A DNA stretch of 50,476 bases, from NCBI GenBank assembly GCA_029973955.1, contig JARKQJ010000142.1:1-50476 (forward strand), read 5' to 3'. The position numbers were made by a program, and so were the translations under genes. Each line of letters begins with the position of its first letter. Position 1 is the first letter of the stretch. The notes under the pieces were generated by a model. The model did not search any database and was not told the DNA's origin. It was given only the letters and a program-made list of their open reading frames with translations. Source of the stretch: Paludibaculum sp. Lineage in GTDB: Bacteria > Acidobacteriota > Terriglobia > Bryobacterales > Bryobacteraceae. Of this stretch, positions 38,608 to 48,300 are shown one piece after another.

Positions 38608-41108
38608 TTTGCGGCACTCACGAGGTTGGCGAACAGGCGATAAGCGCCGGGGTTGCCGGCGGGCAACTGGCGGAAGAAGACGTAGGAGGTGAAGACGTAA
38701 GCGCCTTTGCCGAGGCGGGTGTAGAGAAGGCCGCCGTTGCGGGCGGGTTCATTGGGGTCGTGGCACTCGAGGATGGCTTCATACTGAGGCGCCCATTGGG
38801 AGGGGAAGTAGAGGGCGCGTTCCTGGACCCAGTTGTCGAAGTCGGTGGAGGTGATGCGGTTGGGGGTTTGGAGGAGGCGATGGCCGGGGAGGAGGAAGGT
38901 GACGGGGGCCTCTTCGACGGTGGTGCGGTCGCGGGAGATGGTGATGGGGCAGGGGCCGATGTTCTTGAGGGTATCGTTGGCGGGGGCGCCGGGCATGCCG
39001 TCGAGGGTGTTGTATTGAACGACGAGGGTGCCGCCGCGTTCGACGTAATCGCGGAGGCGGGCGTGGGCGGCGCGGAGGTCTTCGCGGACGTTCCAGGCGC
39101 GGACGCCGGTGACGATGACGTCGAAGCGGGAGAGGTCGCCCTGGGCGAGGGCGGAGGAGTCGAGGAGGGTGACTTCGAGGCCGAGTTCGCGGAGGGCTTC
39201 GGGGACGAGATCGCCGGCGCCCATGACGTAGCCGGCGCGATTGGCGGTGACGTGAACGTCGTTACGGAGGACGCGGGTGGCGGCCTGGCGGAAGATGGTT
39301 TGGGGCGGGATGTGCTCGTAGGTGAGCTGCGTGGCGGCGGAGGTCCAGGTCTGGCCGTTGGTGCGGGCGGTGATGCGGAGATCGCCCTGGGAAGAAGCCG
39401 AGGGGGGCGTGACGGTGAAGGCGGCGGTGGCGACCTGGCCGGATTCGGCGAGGGAGAAGGAGGCTTCAGCGGGGGTGATGGTCCAGCCATTGGGGGCGGA
39501 GAGGGTGACGGAACCGGTGGCGGCGCCCGAGTTGGCTTTGATCTCGACTGAGACCTGGCGGGGATTGGCGGTGGAGAAGAGGAGCGGGGTGTCGGAGAGG
39601 CGGAGGGAGACGGCGGGGACGACGATGAAGGGGCGGGTGAGTTCGCCGCGGACGCGATCGACATAGCGGTTTTCGACGGGGCGGATGATCTCGATGGGTG
39701 CGCCGCCGATGGTGAGGCGGCAGCGGGCGCTGAGGACGGGGGGCGCTTCGGCGAGGCCGATGTCGTTGGGATCGGGGATCGTATAAAGATTGCCCTGGCG
39801 CGGGTGGCGGAGCTGAATGGGCTGAGTGAGGGGCTGGTCGATGGGGATTTTAAGGCCCGCCTGGGCGGTGAGGGGCTGGTTGGGCTGGAGGTCGGCTGCG
39901 GGGAAGGTGGGTGCGCCGGGGATGCCTTCCAGTGAGGCGGATTCGAGCCGGGCGGCGGCGCGGCCGCGCAGGACGGCGGTGAGCGAGATGTTGACGGAGG
40001 AACCTGGGGTGGCGGCGGGGCGGGCGGCGCTGAGGTCGATCCAGAAGCCGGCGGCGAGGGCGATGGTCTCGTCGATTTCGGTTAGTTTGCGGGCGGCGTC
40101 GGGGTGTTGAATGGCGGCGATGAGGGTGCGGGCGCGGAGGAGGGCGGGGAGGGTCTGTTCGGGGGCGTCGATGGAGTAGGCGGCGGCAGCGGCGGCGAGT
40201 TCGCGATCGACCGCGGCGCCGCCGGGGATGCGATTCCAGGTGGTGTCGACGCCGTCGAAGAAGTCCTTTTCGGCCTTTTCACCGCCGTAGTGGAAGAGGT
40301 AGTTGGGAAGGGCGCCCTTGCGTTCGGCGGAGCCGAAGCCCTGGCTGCGGTGCTGGCTGCGGGAGAGGCCGGCGAGTTCGCCGTAGCTCATGCCGAGGAC
40401 GGGGCTGTATTCGCCGGTGTCGATCATGAGGCGTTGGGGCGTTTTGTCGAGTTCCTGCTCCTGCTGGCGGGTGAAGCTGAAGCCGTTCCAGAGGATGCGG
40501 CGGGCCTGCCAGGGTTGGACGTACTTGAGCTGCTCGGGGAAGGCGTTGGGGTCGGCGGCGAGCTTGAAGGCTTCCTGGCCGATGAGAGAAGAGGCCTGGT
40601 GGTGGCCATGGCCATCGCGGGGGGTGCCGGAGAAGCGGAGGATGATGACGTCGGGGCGGAAGCGGCGGATGACCCAGACGGCGTCGGAGAGGACCTGCTG
40701 GCGGCCCCACTTGGCGAGGGTTTCGTCGGCGGTTTTGGAGAAGCCGAAGTCGATGGCGCGGGAGAAGAACTGTTCGGCGCCGTCGATGCGGCGGGCGGCG
40801 AGGAGTTCCTGGGTGCGGATGACGCCGAGGAGGTCGCCCTGCTCGTCGCCGATGAGGTTCTGGCCGCCCTCGCCGCGGGTAAGGGAGAGGTAGCCGGTGC
40901 GGAGCATGCGGCGCTGGGCGCACCAGGCGAGGAGCGCGGTGTTTTCGTCGTCGGGGTGGGCGGCGATCATGAGGACGCTGCCGACGGTGCGGAGGCGCTG
41001 GATCTGCTGATAGAGCTGAGGGGCGCCGGAGGCGCGGCGGAATTCGGCGGGAGCGGGCGCGGCGAGGAGAGCCGCGAGGAGAGACAAGACGAGCGCGCGA
41101 AGTCTCAT
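38604..41108 (-). CDS. Exported PIG-L-family deacetylase with C-terminal extra domains
   Basis: The 834-residue protein starts with a signal peptide (MRLRALVLSLLAALLAAPAP). The PIG-L deacetylase domain follows, with zinc ligands in IAAHPDDENTALLAWC and GHGHHQASSLIG. PIG-L enzymes remove N-acetyl groups from GlcNAc-type sugars. At ~residues 500-620 there is a NEW3-like beta-sandwich (GSVTLSAPNGWTITPAEASF). The C-terminal ~200 residues look like a glutamine-amidotransferase-type fold (DVIVTGVRAWNVREDL, YVERGGTLVVQYNT) without an obvious catalytic Cys. Downstream are the 45-residue protein and a symporter. The frame stays open upstream to 41774 and beyond. Confidence 0.88.
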   Translation of the reverse strand: MRLRALVLSLLAALLAAPAPAEFRRASGAPQLYQQIQRLRTVGSVLMIAAHPDDENTALLAWCAQRRMLRTGYLSLTRGEGGQNLIGDEQGDLLGVIRTQELLAARRIDGAEQFFSRAIDFGFSKTADETLAKWGRQQVLSDAVWVIRRFRPDVIILRFSGTPRDGHGHHQASSLIGQEAFKLAADPNAFPEQLKYVQPWQARRILWNGFSFTRQQEQELDKTPQRLMIDTGEYSPVLGMSYGELAGLSRSQHRSQGFGSAERKGALPNYLFHYGGEKAEKDFFDGVDTTWNRIPGGAAVDRELAAAAAAYSIDAPEQTLPALLRARTLIAAIQHPDAARKLTEIDETIALAAGFWIDLSAARPAATPGSSVNISLTAVLRGRAAARLESASLEGIPGAPTFPAADLQPNQPLTAQAGLKIPIDQPLTQPIQLRHPRQGNLYTIPDPNDIGLAEAPPVLSARCRLTIGGAPIEIIRPVENRYVDRVRGELTRPFIVVPAVSLRLSDTPLLFSTANPRQVSVEIKANSGAATGSVTLSAPNGWTITPAEASFSLAESGQVATAAFTVTPPSASSQGDLRITARTNGQTWTSAATQLTYEHIPPQTIFRQAATRVLRNDVHVTANRAGYVMGAGDLVPEALRELGLEVTLLDSSALAQGDLSRFDVIVTGVRAWNVREDLRAAHARLRDYVERGGTLVVQYNTLDGMPGAPANDTLKNIGPCPITISRDRTTVEEAPVTFLLPGHRLLQTPNRITSTDFDNWVQERALYFPSQWAPQYEAILECHDPNEPARNGGLLYTRLGKGAYVFTSYVFFRQLPAGNPGAYRLFANLVSAAK

Positions 41109-41191
41109 GGTTGGATCAGGTCTTCCTATTGTAAACGCGCGGGGCGGAGGGGAGGAGCAAACGCGGGGCGGGCCGTGGGGTGGGTTGGGGT

Positions 41192-41356
41192 GTTCGTTTG
41201 TGTGAAAAACGGTGGTGGGGCCGGATTGGGCCCCGGGTTCACACACGGGGGAGACGGGCTGATGCGCTACTCCGGACCGGCATCCGGGGGAGTCCGGCAT
41301 TCGTGCTGCGCCGTGGTGAGGTTGCGGAAGGAAGCCGGGTTCGTTTCTGTGAAAAA
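41192..41356. repeat. Direct repeat and diverged family A-like repeat segment
   Basis: GTTCGTTTGTGTGAAAAA (41192-41209) recurs at 41339-41356 with one change, 147 bases apart, and both copies read FHxNE on the minus strand. Between them, CGGGGGAGTCCGGCATTCG (from 41285) resembles the family A repeat of 1-236 and 19036-19180 read on its G-rich strand, but no perfect hairpin remains. The region links the HGLYA-type gene to the PIG-L gene without any in-frame stop. Confidence 0.45.
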
Positions 41357-41399
41357 TGCCGTTGGCCGCCATTGCTCTTTGAGGATGGGGCTGGGGGAG

Positions 41400-41774
41400 A
41401 GACGAATTGGCGGCTTTGAGGGCGGCGATGATTTGTTGGTTGCACTGGTTGGTGAGGCGGGCGTAGTGGGCGGTGAAGCGGTCAATGGCGGTGAACCGGG
41501 CGCGGTTATCGTGGAGGAAGGCCAAGGGGTCAGGCGCGGCGGCGAATTTGGCGAGGAGATCGGCGATGAGTTGAGTGCAGTAGCGGTTGATGGCGCGGAG
41601 GCGGGCGCGGCGGGCGGCGAGGGCCTGGAGGACTGGATCGTTGAAGCAGGCCGCGGCGCGGGCGGCGTCGAGTTCGGCTTGGTTTCTGTGAATTTCGGGG
41701 AGTTCGAAGTTGGCGGCATAGAGGCCGTGCTTGCGGGGGTTGTTGCGATTGGCGGCCTGGCGTTGAGGAGACAT
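41400..41774 (-). CDS. HGLYA-type hypothetical protein, 3' end unclear
   Basis: The protein begins MSPQRQAANRNNPRKHGLYA, a basic N-terminus with the NPRKHGLY motif that recurs in many uncharacterised acidobacterial proteins. A helical region follows (residues ~30-120, ARRARLRAINRYCTQLIADL). After about residue 125 the reading passes into low-complexity, repeat-like sequence and has no stop until the end of the PIG-L gene at 38604. The normal 3' end therefore seems lost, or the gene overruns into the next frame. I give only the part that looks coding. It starts 6 bases after the stop of the gene upstream, so the two form a pair. The function is unknown; a DNA-binding role is only a guess from the basic N-terminus. 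Confidence 0.5.
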
Positions 41775-41779
41775 GGGGG

Positions 41780-42241
41780 CTACTTGGAGCGGGCGAGCGA
41801 AGAGAGGAGACGGATGTCGGAGTGGATGCGGCGGGAGGCCCGGGAGTGGATGTCGGTGGCGCGGATTTGGGCGGGGTCGGCGGCGATGTGGCGCCAAGCG
41901 TGGTGGGTGCGGAGGGCGGGATCTGCGTCGGGGTAGCGTTGGGAGATGTCGTCCCAGGTGGTTTGGAGGGCGAAGTTGAGGGCCTGGTTGGCGATGGCGC
42001 CGAAGCGGTTTCTGACCCAGAGGCATTCGGCGAGGTCGTCGGCGAGGAGGCGTTGAAAGTCGTTGGTTGGACAGAACTGCTGATGGACGGCGGCCTGAAC
42101 GTGGGTGAATTGATCGATGTTCTCCAGAAAGGTGAGGGTATTTTCGGGCGTTGCGGTGAGGTGGGTGGGGTTGGGAGGGACGGGGACGGAGTCCGTGGGG
42201 CGGACGGAGGGGAGGGATGGGTCGGAGTTGTAGAGTTGCAT
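41780..42241 (-). CDS. Hypothetical protein, partner of the HGLYA-type gene
   Basis: The 153-residue protein has a Pro-rich start (MQLYNSDPSLPSVRPTD). It is then mostly helical, with many charged residues (FQRLLADDLAECLWVRNRFG, RTHHAWRHIAADPAQIRATD) and a basic end (SRASRRIHSDIRLLSSLARS). There is no signal peptide or membrane segment. Together with the following gene, it resembles a split version of acidobacterial proteins that combine an HGL motif with a DDL/WRxRR-type helix (recollection, not verified). The 296 bases between it and the IS element contain no gene and no clear promoter. Confidence 0.55.
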   Translation of the reverse strand: MQLYNSDPSLPSVRPTDSVPVPPNPTHLTATPENTLTFLENIDQFTHVQAAVHQQFCPTNDFQRLLADDLAECLWVRNRFGAIANQALNFALQTTWDDISQRYPDADPALRTHHAWRHIAADPAQIRATDIHSRASRRIHSDIRLLSSLARSK

Positions 42242-42537
42242 AGGATTTCTCGCTGGCCAGATTGTTGCAGGCGAAAATGAGAACAAAAGGCAAAGAAAGG
42301 TGTAAGTGATTGAAAAGCCGGTGTCGATTTTTTTGGAAGAGCGGTGACCACCGAATCGTTGGCTTCTGACTTTTGCCGCGGGGAGGAGTTGGAAGGCGCT
42401 CCGTCACGAGCCTCGGGCAGAGGGGCGATGCGAAGGGCTTGATGGAGAAGGTGGGGAAAGCTGATGTATATTACCCAGCGGGCCTGGTGATGCAGACCAC
42501 GCAAGCGACGAAGGTGCTGAACTCGCGGGGAATGGAA

Positions 42538-44042
42538 CCAGTGCTGTGCAAATTAACCGGCAGCGCTTCGATGGCGTGTTGAAAGCAGGAGTGATAGCCG
42601 AGTTGATGGCCGGCTGAGCGGGGCCCGGTGGTATGAGCACCGGTGCCAGGTGTACCGCCCGGGGATGGCGGATGCTGTCCAAATTGGATGGACAAATGGG
42701 TCGAGTTCCTCGGCTTCCTTCTCGCCATCGGCATCCAGCTATCCAAATTGCTGATCCAGGCGAAGCGGCTGGGCCGCTACCAGCGGAGGTGGCGATTGGA
42801 ACGGGTTGTTGAGCCACGTCCAAAGGTCGCTGTACACGGAAAGCTGTTGGCGCAACAGGGCGACGGGGTTCGACAGGCTCCAGTTGAAACTGCTCTTTAG
42901 CTGGAGGTAGGGCAGGACCAGCATGGCGATGAGGGCGGTCCAGATCTGGATCTGCACGGCATTCTGTGTGGTGCTGACGAAAGTCCTCACCTTCAGCCTC
43001 TGTTTGAGGGCCTTGAAAAAGGTCTCGATTCGCCACCGGTCGCGGTAGATTGCGGCGATGGTTTTGGCGGCCAGATTGAGGTGATAAGTGACGAAGACCA
43101 CCGTGTCCTGCTTCTCCTCCACCCACACCTCAATGCGTCGGCGTTGGGCCTCGGGGCCGACCTCCTGCTGGCTGGAGAGCAGGATCACCGCATCGCGCAG
43201 AATGTGGGAACCCGCAGCAACGGAGCGGCTCTCGACGATGCCGTAGCCGGCATCATCCCAGAGGCGGGTGAGGAAATGGACGTGCGTCCGCGTCAATTGA
43301 AGCCACCAGGCAGAGTCGGAGTAACCGCGATCAAAGACGACGAGAGTGCCGGGGGCGAAGGCGATTTGGCGGGCCGCCTGAATGTCGCCGCGTTTGCCGT
43401 CCGTCAGCACGGCGTAGCAAGGCAGGCAGCCATCGTGATCGAGAAGCAGATGGAGTTTCAGAGCGCCTTTCGTGCGCTTGTAGTGCGCCCAGTCGAAGGT
43501 CTCGGCGCACAACTGGATGAGGGTGGAGTCGAAGCTGAGGAGCTTGTGCTTGAACCGGAACTTGCGTTTGCTCCGGAAGGCAGCCTCGGCCTGGCAACGG
43601 GCCAGGGTCTGGTAGAACAACGTCTCGTACAGCCGCCAGCGGCGATGAGCGTTGGCGTAGGACAGCGTGGTGGTTTTGGGGCAATCCATCACCCCGAGAT
43701 GGCGGAGCGTGCCTTCGAGGGCAGCCAGACCGCCGCAGATTTCGCGGAGGCTCTGGGCGTAAGCGAGCTGGCAAGACAGCATGGCGACGAACTGCTGTCA
43801 GCAGGTGAAGCCGCGGGCGTGGCGTTCGGCTTGGTTCTGGCGGACGGCGGCTTCAAACTCCAGACGGGGGAAGAACTGCAACAGCTGGATGAAAATGCAG
43901 GATACTCGATTCATGGCGGGGCGCTCCTTGGTATTGGACCTCAGTCTTTTGCCGGAAACCTGAGTCAACCTACCAGAGCGGGCTCCCCGCCTGCCACCTA
44001 CACCTCAAGCCGGTGGCGCGCAGCTAATTTGCACGGGAGTGG
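42538..44042. mobile_element. IS4-family insertion sequence
   Basis: Imperfect terminal inverted repeats of about 18 bp bound a 1.5-kb element: CCAGTGCTGTGCAAATTA at 42538 and, on the other strand ending at 44042, CCACTCCCGTGCAAATTA (15 of 18 identical). It contains one transposase gene on the minus strand. No matching target-site duplication was found beside the ends, which suggests an old insertion or a later rearrangement. It separates the G-rich chromosomal part from the surface-protein region on its right. The ends are inferred from the repeat and the typical IS4 length. Confidence 0.75.
42739..43914 (-). pseudogene. IS4-family transposase interrupted by an in-frame TGA
   Basis: Read from the ATG at 43914, the protein starts MNRVSCIFIQLLQFFPRLEF with the DUF4372-type N-terminal domain, reaches HARGFTC, and meets TGA at 43798-43800. 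It then continues in frame as QQFVAMLSCQLAYAQSL. Related transposases have Trp here (FTCWxQ), so one TGG-to-TGA change explains the break. The rest is intact: SFDSTL (first Asp), VVFDRGY (second Asp), YRDRWRIETFFKALKQ with the catalytic Glu, and a normal ending. The 347-residue piece from the ATG at 43782 lacks the N-terminal domain, so the copy is probably inactive unless the stop is read through. Confidence 0.8.
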
Positions 44043-44585
44043 AGCAGAACAGTCCCCATATTGGTGAATACACCAATGGACATCCGGAACTGCGGGCACA
44101 AAGTGCGTAGCTGACAATTGCAGAGTTGGCTCAGGCAAACCACCGGTGTGAGAACTGGCTTGTGCGGTCTGAGGAGGTCGCCGGATCAGCACATATGGCT
44201 ACTGCAACACCGTTTACTTGAGCCTCTTTGTGAATTAAATAGAATTAATTCAAAGTTAGTGCTTTGCGCATTGCGGCGCTTTGTCACACATGTTAGGCTT
44301 CGATTTCGTAGATCACTCAGGGGTACAAACGAATGGTCGAATGACCAGGCAATCATGAACGCACGCAAGCTTCGTGTAGCAGTGGCTTAAGCGGTGGGAG
44401 CTGACGGCCAGCACATCAGAGCATCAGGTCTAACTGTCCCTGTCTGCGAACAGCCGCTGTCATTGAATGGAGCACGGACGGCAGCGACAAGTCCGCATGA
44501 GTCATTGGGCGCCTTGCAGTGGAGTCCGTGTGCGTCGCTACATCGAAGTGGAAGGCCGCAGGAGTGGTGAAGCAGGAGTAGGGAT
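44043..44585. other. Non-coding, AT-richer region right of the IS element
   Basis: No convincing gene is seen in these 543 bases. Around 44225-44260 the composition becomes much richer in A and T than elsewhere (GTGAATTAAATAGAATTAAT), including the palindrome GAATTAATTC. A possible promoter is listed separately. The region probably serves as leader for the plus-strand surface-protein genes. Confidence 0.5.
44218..44245 (+). promoter_or_regulatory. Possible sigma-70-type promoter of the surface-protein region
   Basis: TTGAGC (44218-44223) and TAGAAT (44240-44245) are separated by 16 bases within an AT-rich patch. The -10 hexamer matches the consensus at five of six positions. It lies about 340 bases upstream of the first gene, so a long leader would be needed. 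Confidence 0.3.
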
Positions 44586-45302
44586 ATGTGGATTCGTCTG
44601 ATGGGCATGATTGGCGCGCTGTTGCTGATGAGCACACTGGCAGAGGCTGCAGATACAGCGAAGGTTTTCGGGAGTGTGCAATCCGCCCGGGGCCCAGTGG
44701 CGGGAGCTTTTGTGATCATCAGCCAGGAATTGCCGGATCTTCAGAAGGAGAAGCTGGCCACTAACTGGAAGCCCTTTGTAGCGACGGCAAAAACGGGCTC
44801 GGACGGAGCGTATGGATTCGACGCTGTACCAGTAGGCACGTTTTCGATCTGTGCTCAAGTCCCCGGCTCCGACCTAATCAATGGATGCCAGTGGAGTGAA
44901 GGAGTTGTTCGAGTAAAGGTAGCGGCCGCAGGGAGCGCTACCGCAGCGCCGATCACTCTGACCCAAGGATATCTGGTGAAGATCAAGGTGGAGGATCCTC
45001 AGGGGCTAGCAGCAAAAGCGGAAGGACGGACGGCCAAGCCGGCGATGCGAGTTGGAGTATGGGGGCCGGGCAGGTTCTTTCACGAAGCGCGGGAGACCAA
45101 GCTCGATTCAAAGGGCCGCGAATATGAACTACTCGTGCCATACGAAGTGGTGCTGAGCGTCGGTGCAACGAGCGAAAAGCTCTCCATCGCAAGTCCCGAC
45201 GGCACGGAAGCATCCGGGCTGGGTGCAATCGACGGCACGATCGCGAAGGGGGAGACCCGGCAAGTGTACCGATTGGTTGTCAAAGGGAACAAGGCAAAGT
45301 AA
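44586..45302 (+). CDS. Exported protein with carboxypeptidase-regulatory-like domain
   Basis: The 238-residue protein has a signal peptide (cleavage near LAEAAD). An N-terminal beta-sandwich of the CarboxypepD_reg type follows (VFGSVQSARGPVAGAFVIIS and GSDGAYGFDAVPVGTFSICA). The rest is beta-rich with no recognised motif. In Acidobacteria such domains occur in surface proteins and near TonB-dependent transporters. It is 27 bases upstream of the large multi-domain gene. Codon use is less G-biased than in the genes left of the IS element. Confidence 0.7.
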   Translation: MWIRLMGMIGALLLMSTLAEAADTAKVFGSVQSARGPVAGAFVIISQELPDLQKEKLATNWKPFVATAKTGSDGAYGFDAVPVGTFSICAQVPGSDLINGCQWSEGVVRVKVAAAGSATAAPITLTQGYLVKIKVEDPQGLAAKAEGRTAKPAMRVGVWGPGRFFHEARETKLDSKGREYELLVPYEVVLSVGATSEKLSIASPDGTEASGLGAIDGTIAKGETRQVYRLVVKGNKAK

Positions 45303-45329
45303 GCCGTAGCGGGAAAAGGGAGTTTCCGG

Positions 45330-48300
45330 ATGAGCGACAAAGCTGGTAGCCAAATCGCGCGCATATTGTGCGTAACTCTAGTGACTGTGTGCGCGGCGCT
45401 GTGCCAGAGCGCTCCAACGAAGGAATACATATACCTGGGCGGACGTGTTGCTGCGGTGGAGTATCCCGCGCCAGTACCGACGACCAACAATGCCGAGGTG
45501 GTGAATACGAGTTTTCCAGCGCAAGTAGTCGCAGGGACGGTTTTCAACGCTAGCGTGGCGATGAAGAACACGGGAACCCGGACATGGAAAGACCCGTCAA
45601 TGGACAGTGCGACACCGCACAAACTCGGCTCTCAGAACGAACAAGACAACAGCCGGTGGGGCTTCGGTCGGGTACAACTACCATCCTCCTCAGTGATGCC
45701 AGGAAGTACTGCGACTTTTGTATTCCAAGCAGAAGCGCCTTCAGTGCCAGGGATCTACCCCTTCAGTTGGCAGATGGTGCAGGAGGGGGTGGGATGGTTC
45801 GGAGCAATCGCGGGGCAGACCGCCACGATTCAGGTAGTTCCGACGACGAATCAGACGCCGACGTTCGTGGCATTGAGCCCGACGAATCCAACAACGGGCA
45901 CGATCAGTCAAAGCCTCACATACCGCGATTTGAACGGGAGTGATGACATCGCACAGATGGGAGCAGTGACGGGGACCGGAAGCACGAGTTACGGCGGATG
46001 CTTATGGCTATATGACAAGGCGGCCAATGGAGTGGAGCTGTACGATGATGGCGTAAAAGTAGGGACGCTGGCGATCGGCGACCAAGTTACTACGTTGAAT
46101 TCGAAGTACTGTCAGGTCCGCAATGCCGGAAAGACAGTAAACGGGTTTGATGTGACGATCACCGCAACGGTAACAATGCTGGGGGCGTTAGCGGGTAGCC
46201 AGCGCACGTGGGTGGTCGGGCGAGACTCTGCGATGGAGAGTGACGACTGGCCCTGGACGGAAGCGGGGACGTGGAGCGCGATCGCGAATTCGATGCCAGT
46301 ACCGGCGTCCGTAAGTCCTGACAAAGGAGGTGGAAACAGGCAGACTTTCGCGGTGACCTATTCTGACCCCAACGGCTACGGAAATCTAAGCGATGCCGCT
46401 ATCGCTATTAACACGGCCCCTCAAGCCAGTGGAGGCTGCAAGGTGGTTTACAAACGACCGACGGGTGAGTTTTATCTGACGGTTGACGACAACGGATTGG
46501 AGAGTTTACTGGGAAGCGGAGCGCAAGCGTTTCTGGAGAACTCGAGGTGCATTCTTCGGCGGGAGAATTCGGGTGCGGTGCCCAGCGGGGACAGTCTCAT
46601 CGTGTCTTACGATTTGGAATTGAGGCCAGTATTCGGTGGCGTGAAGTCGGTATTCGGATACGTATCGGATCTGGGCGGCGGGGTGAGCGGTTGGTCCCCG
46701 AAAGGAACTTTCACAGTTCAAGGCTATCCGATTACACTGAGCCCGGGATCGAGCACTATCGGGCAGCCCGGGGGGAATCTGTTCAGTTTCCAAGTCCAGG
46801 CGACTGGAGCATGGACTGCAGTTCTTGAACCGTCGGTTCCGTGGATCACTGTCCAGGAACCAACAAGCGGGAGCGGAACCGGCCAACCCGAAACGGTAAG
46901 CTACAGCGTGAACGCCAACGACGGCGGACTGCGGAGCGCAACAATCCGGGTGAGGGGCGCGGGGGCCACGGCGACTTTCACCGTCAACCAGGATGGTTGC
47001 AGCAGCAGCATCAATCCTGCGTATTCGAGAGCCTCCGGCGCGGGGGGAACGGCGACGGTGAATGTGACGTCAACTTGCTCCGAAATCAGTGCATCAACAA
47101 ACACTGGGTGGATCACCGTCGGTACGCCTACGAAGGCGTTATATGGATTTAATGTCCCAATTACTGTCGCACCAAACTCCGGCGGAGAACGAACCGGAAC
47201 TGCAACGATCGCAGGATATACCTACACAGTCGTTCAGGGGCTGCCAACGCTTCCTCCCACGATCAATGTGGACTACCCGTCTGCGAATTCGACCGTAACT
47301 GGTGATATTTTGGTGGGCGGGTGGGCGATCGACAACGGCACCACAGCCGAAGGACCCATTAACAACGTGTTCTTCTATGCGTGGCCGGCCCAATATGTGA
47401 CGCCCTTACGTGAAGCGGATCGCCCAGATGTGTGCGCCGCCTACCCCGGAAGAATGGGATGCCCTAAAGTGGGATGGAACCTCACCTATGACTCGCTGGA
47501 ATGGTCCAATGGCCCAGTAACACTGACCGTGTATGCGCAGGATGCTGACGTGCCGGCCCAACTGGCGAGTGCAAGTGTCAACTTTACGGTGAATAATCCA
47601 ACGCCGCCTGTGGGCAGGAACGTCTGCATCAACGAAAGAACAGTGGATGCGGCAAACGAGTGCTACCGGGATCCGGTAGTAAGCGCAACAACAGGAAGCT
47701 TGAAAATATACGCCCGCGGCGTGCGGAGGGCGACAGGGGTTGTCTTCCCAACCTGGTCGTTAATGAACGACCAAGATGATATTGTGTGGTACACGGCGAC
47801 GAAAGTGGGGCCAGATCCCTACTATGGAGGAGACGTGTGGGCTGCGACCATCAATCTCGCTAATCACAAGGCGGGAGCTCCTGATTTCGGCCGGATCTAC
47901 GTGCATTGCTACATGCAGTGGACAGAAGGGGGAACACTGAAACACGTGTTCCTGGGAGCAGGCGATTTTCGACGGCAATCGACGATGCTCGCCACCGGCG
48001 GTGGTGCGGTGAAGAATTCTGGGTGGGAAGCAGGTCAACTGACGGACTGGCTTGTGTTTGGCAACACACAACAGTCCGTCGGTACGACGGGACACACGGG
48101 GACGAAGTCCATGCGGCAATGGTCGGGTGATGGCGGGGTGTATCAGGATGTGAAGGGCCTCTTGCCAGGGCAGCGCTACACGGTGTCGGCATGGGTCAGG
48201 TCGGAGTCTGGCACGGCGAATGCGAGAGTGTCAGCGCACGACAGCACGGGAGGAAACAGTGTCAGCACGAATGTGACAGCGACAACTGCGTGGCAGTACG

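Noticed and set aside
38604..42407. A single 1267-residue protein
   Set aside because: It contains a typical internal signal peptide at 41108, an independent small gene start at 41774, and a different coding frame upstream of 41780.
42520..42540. Target-site duplication of the IS4 element
   Set aside because: The bases just outside the two inverted repeats do not match.
42404..43126. Separate 240-residue minus-strand gene
   Set aside because: It is a shifted frame of the transposase C-terminus extended into non-coding IS sequence, with no family features.
44118..44390. 90-residue plus-strand ORF right of the IS element
   Set aside because: It has no ribosome binding site, no coherent composition and no recognisable motif.
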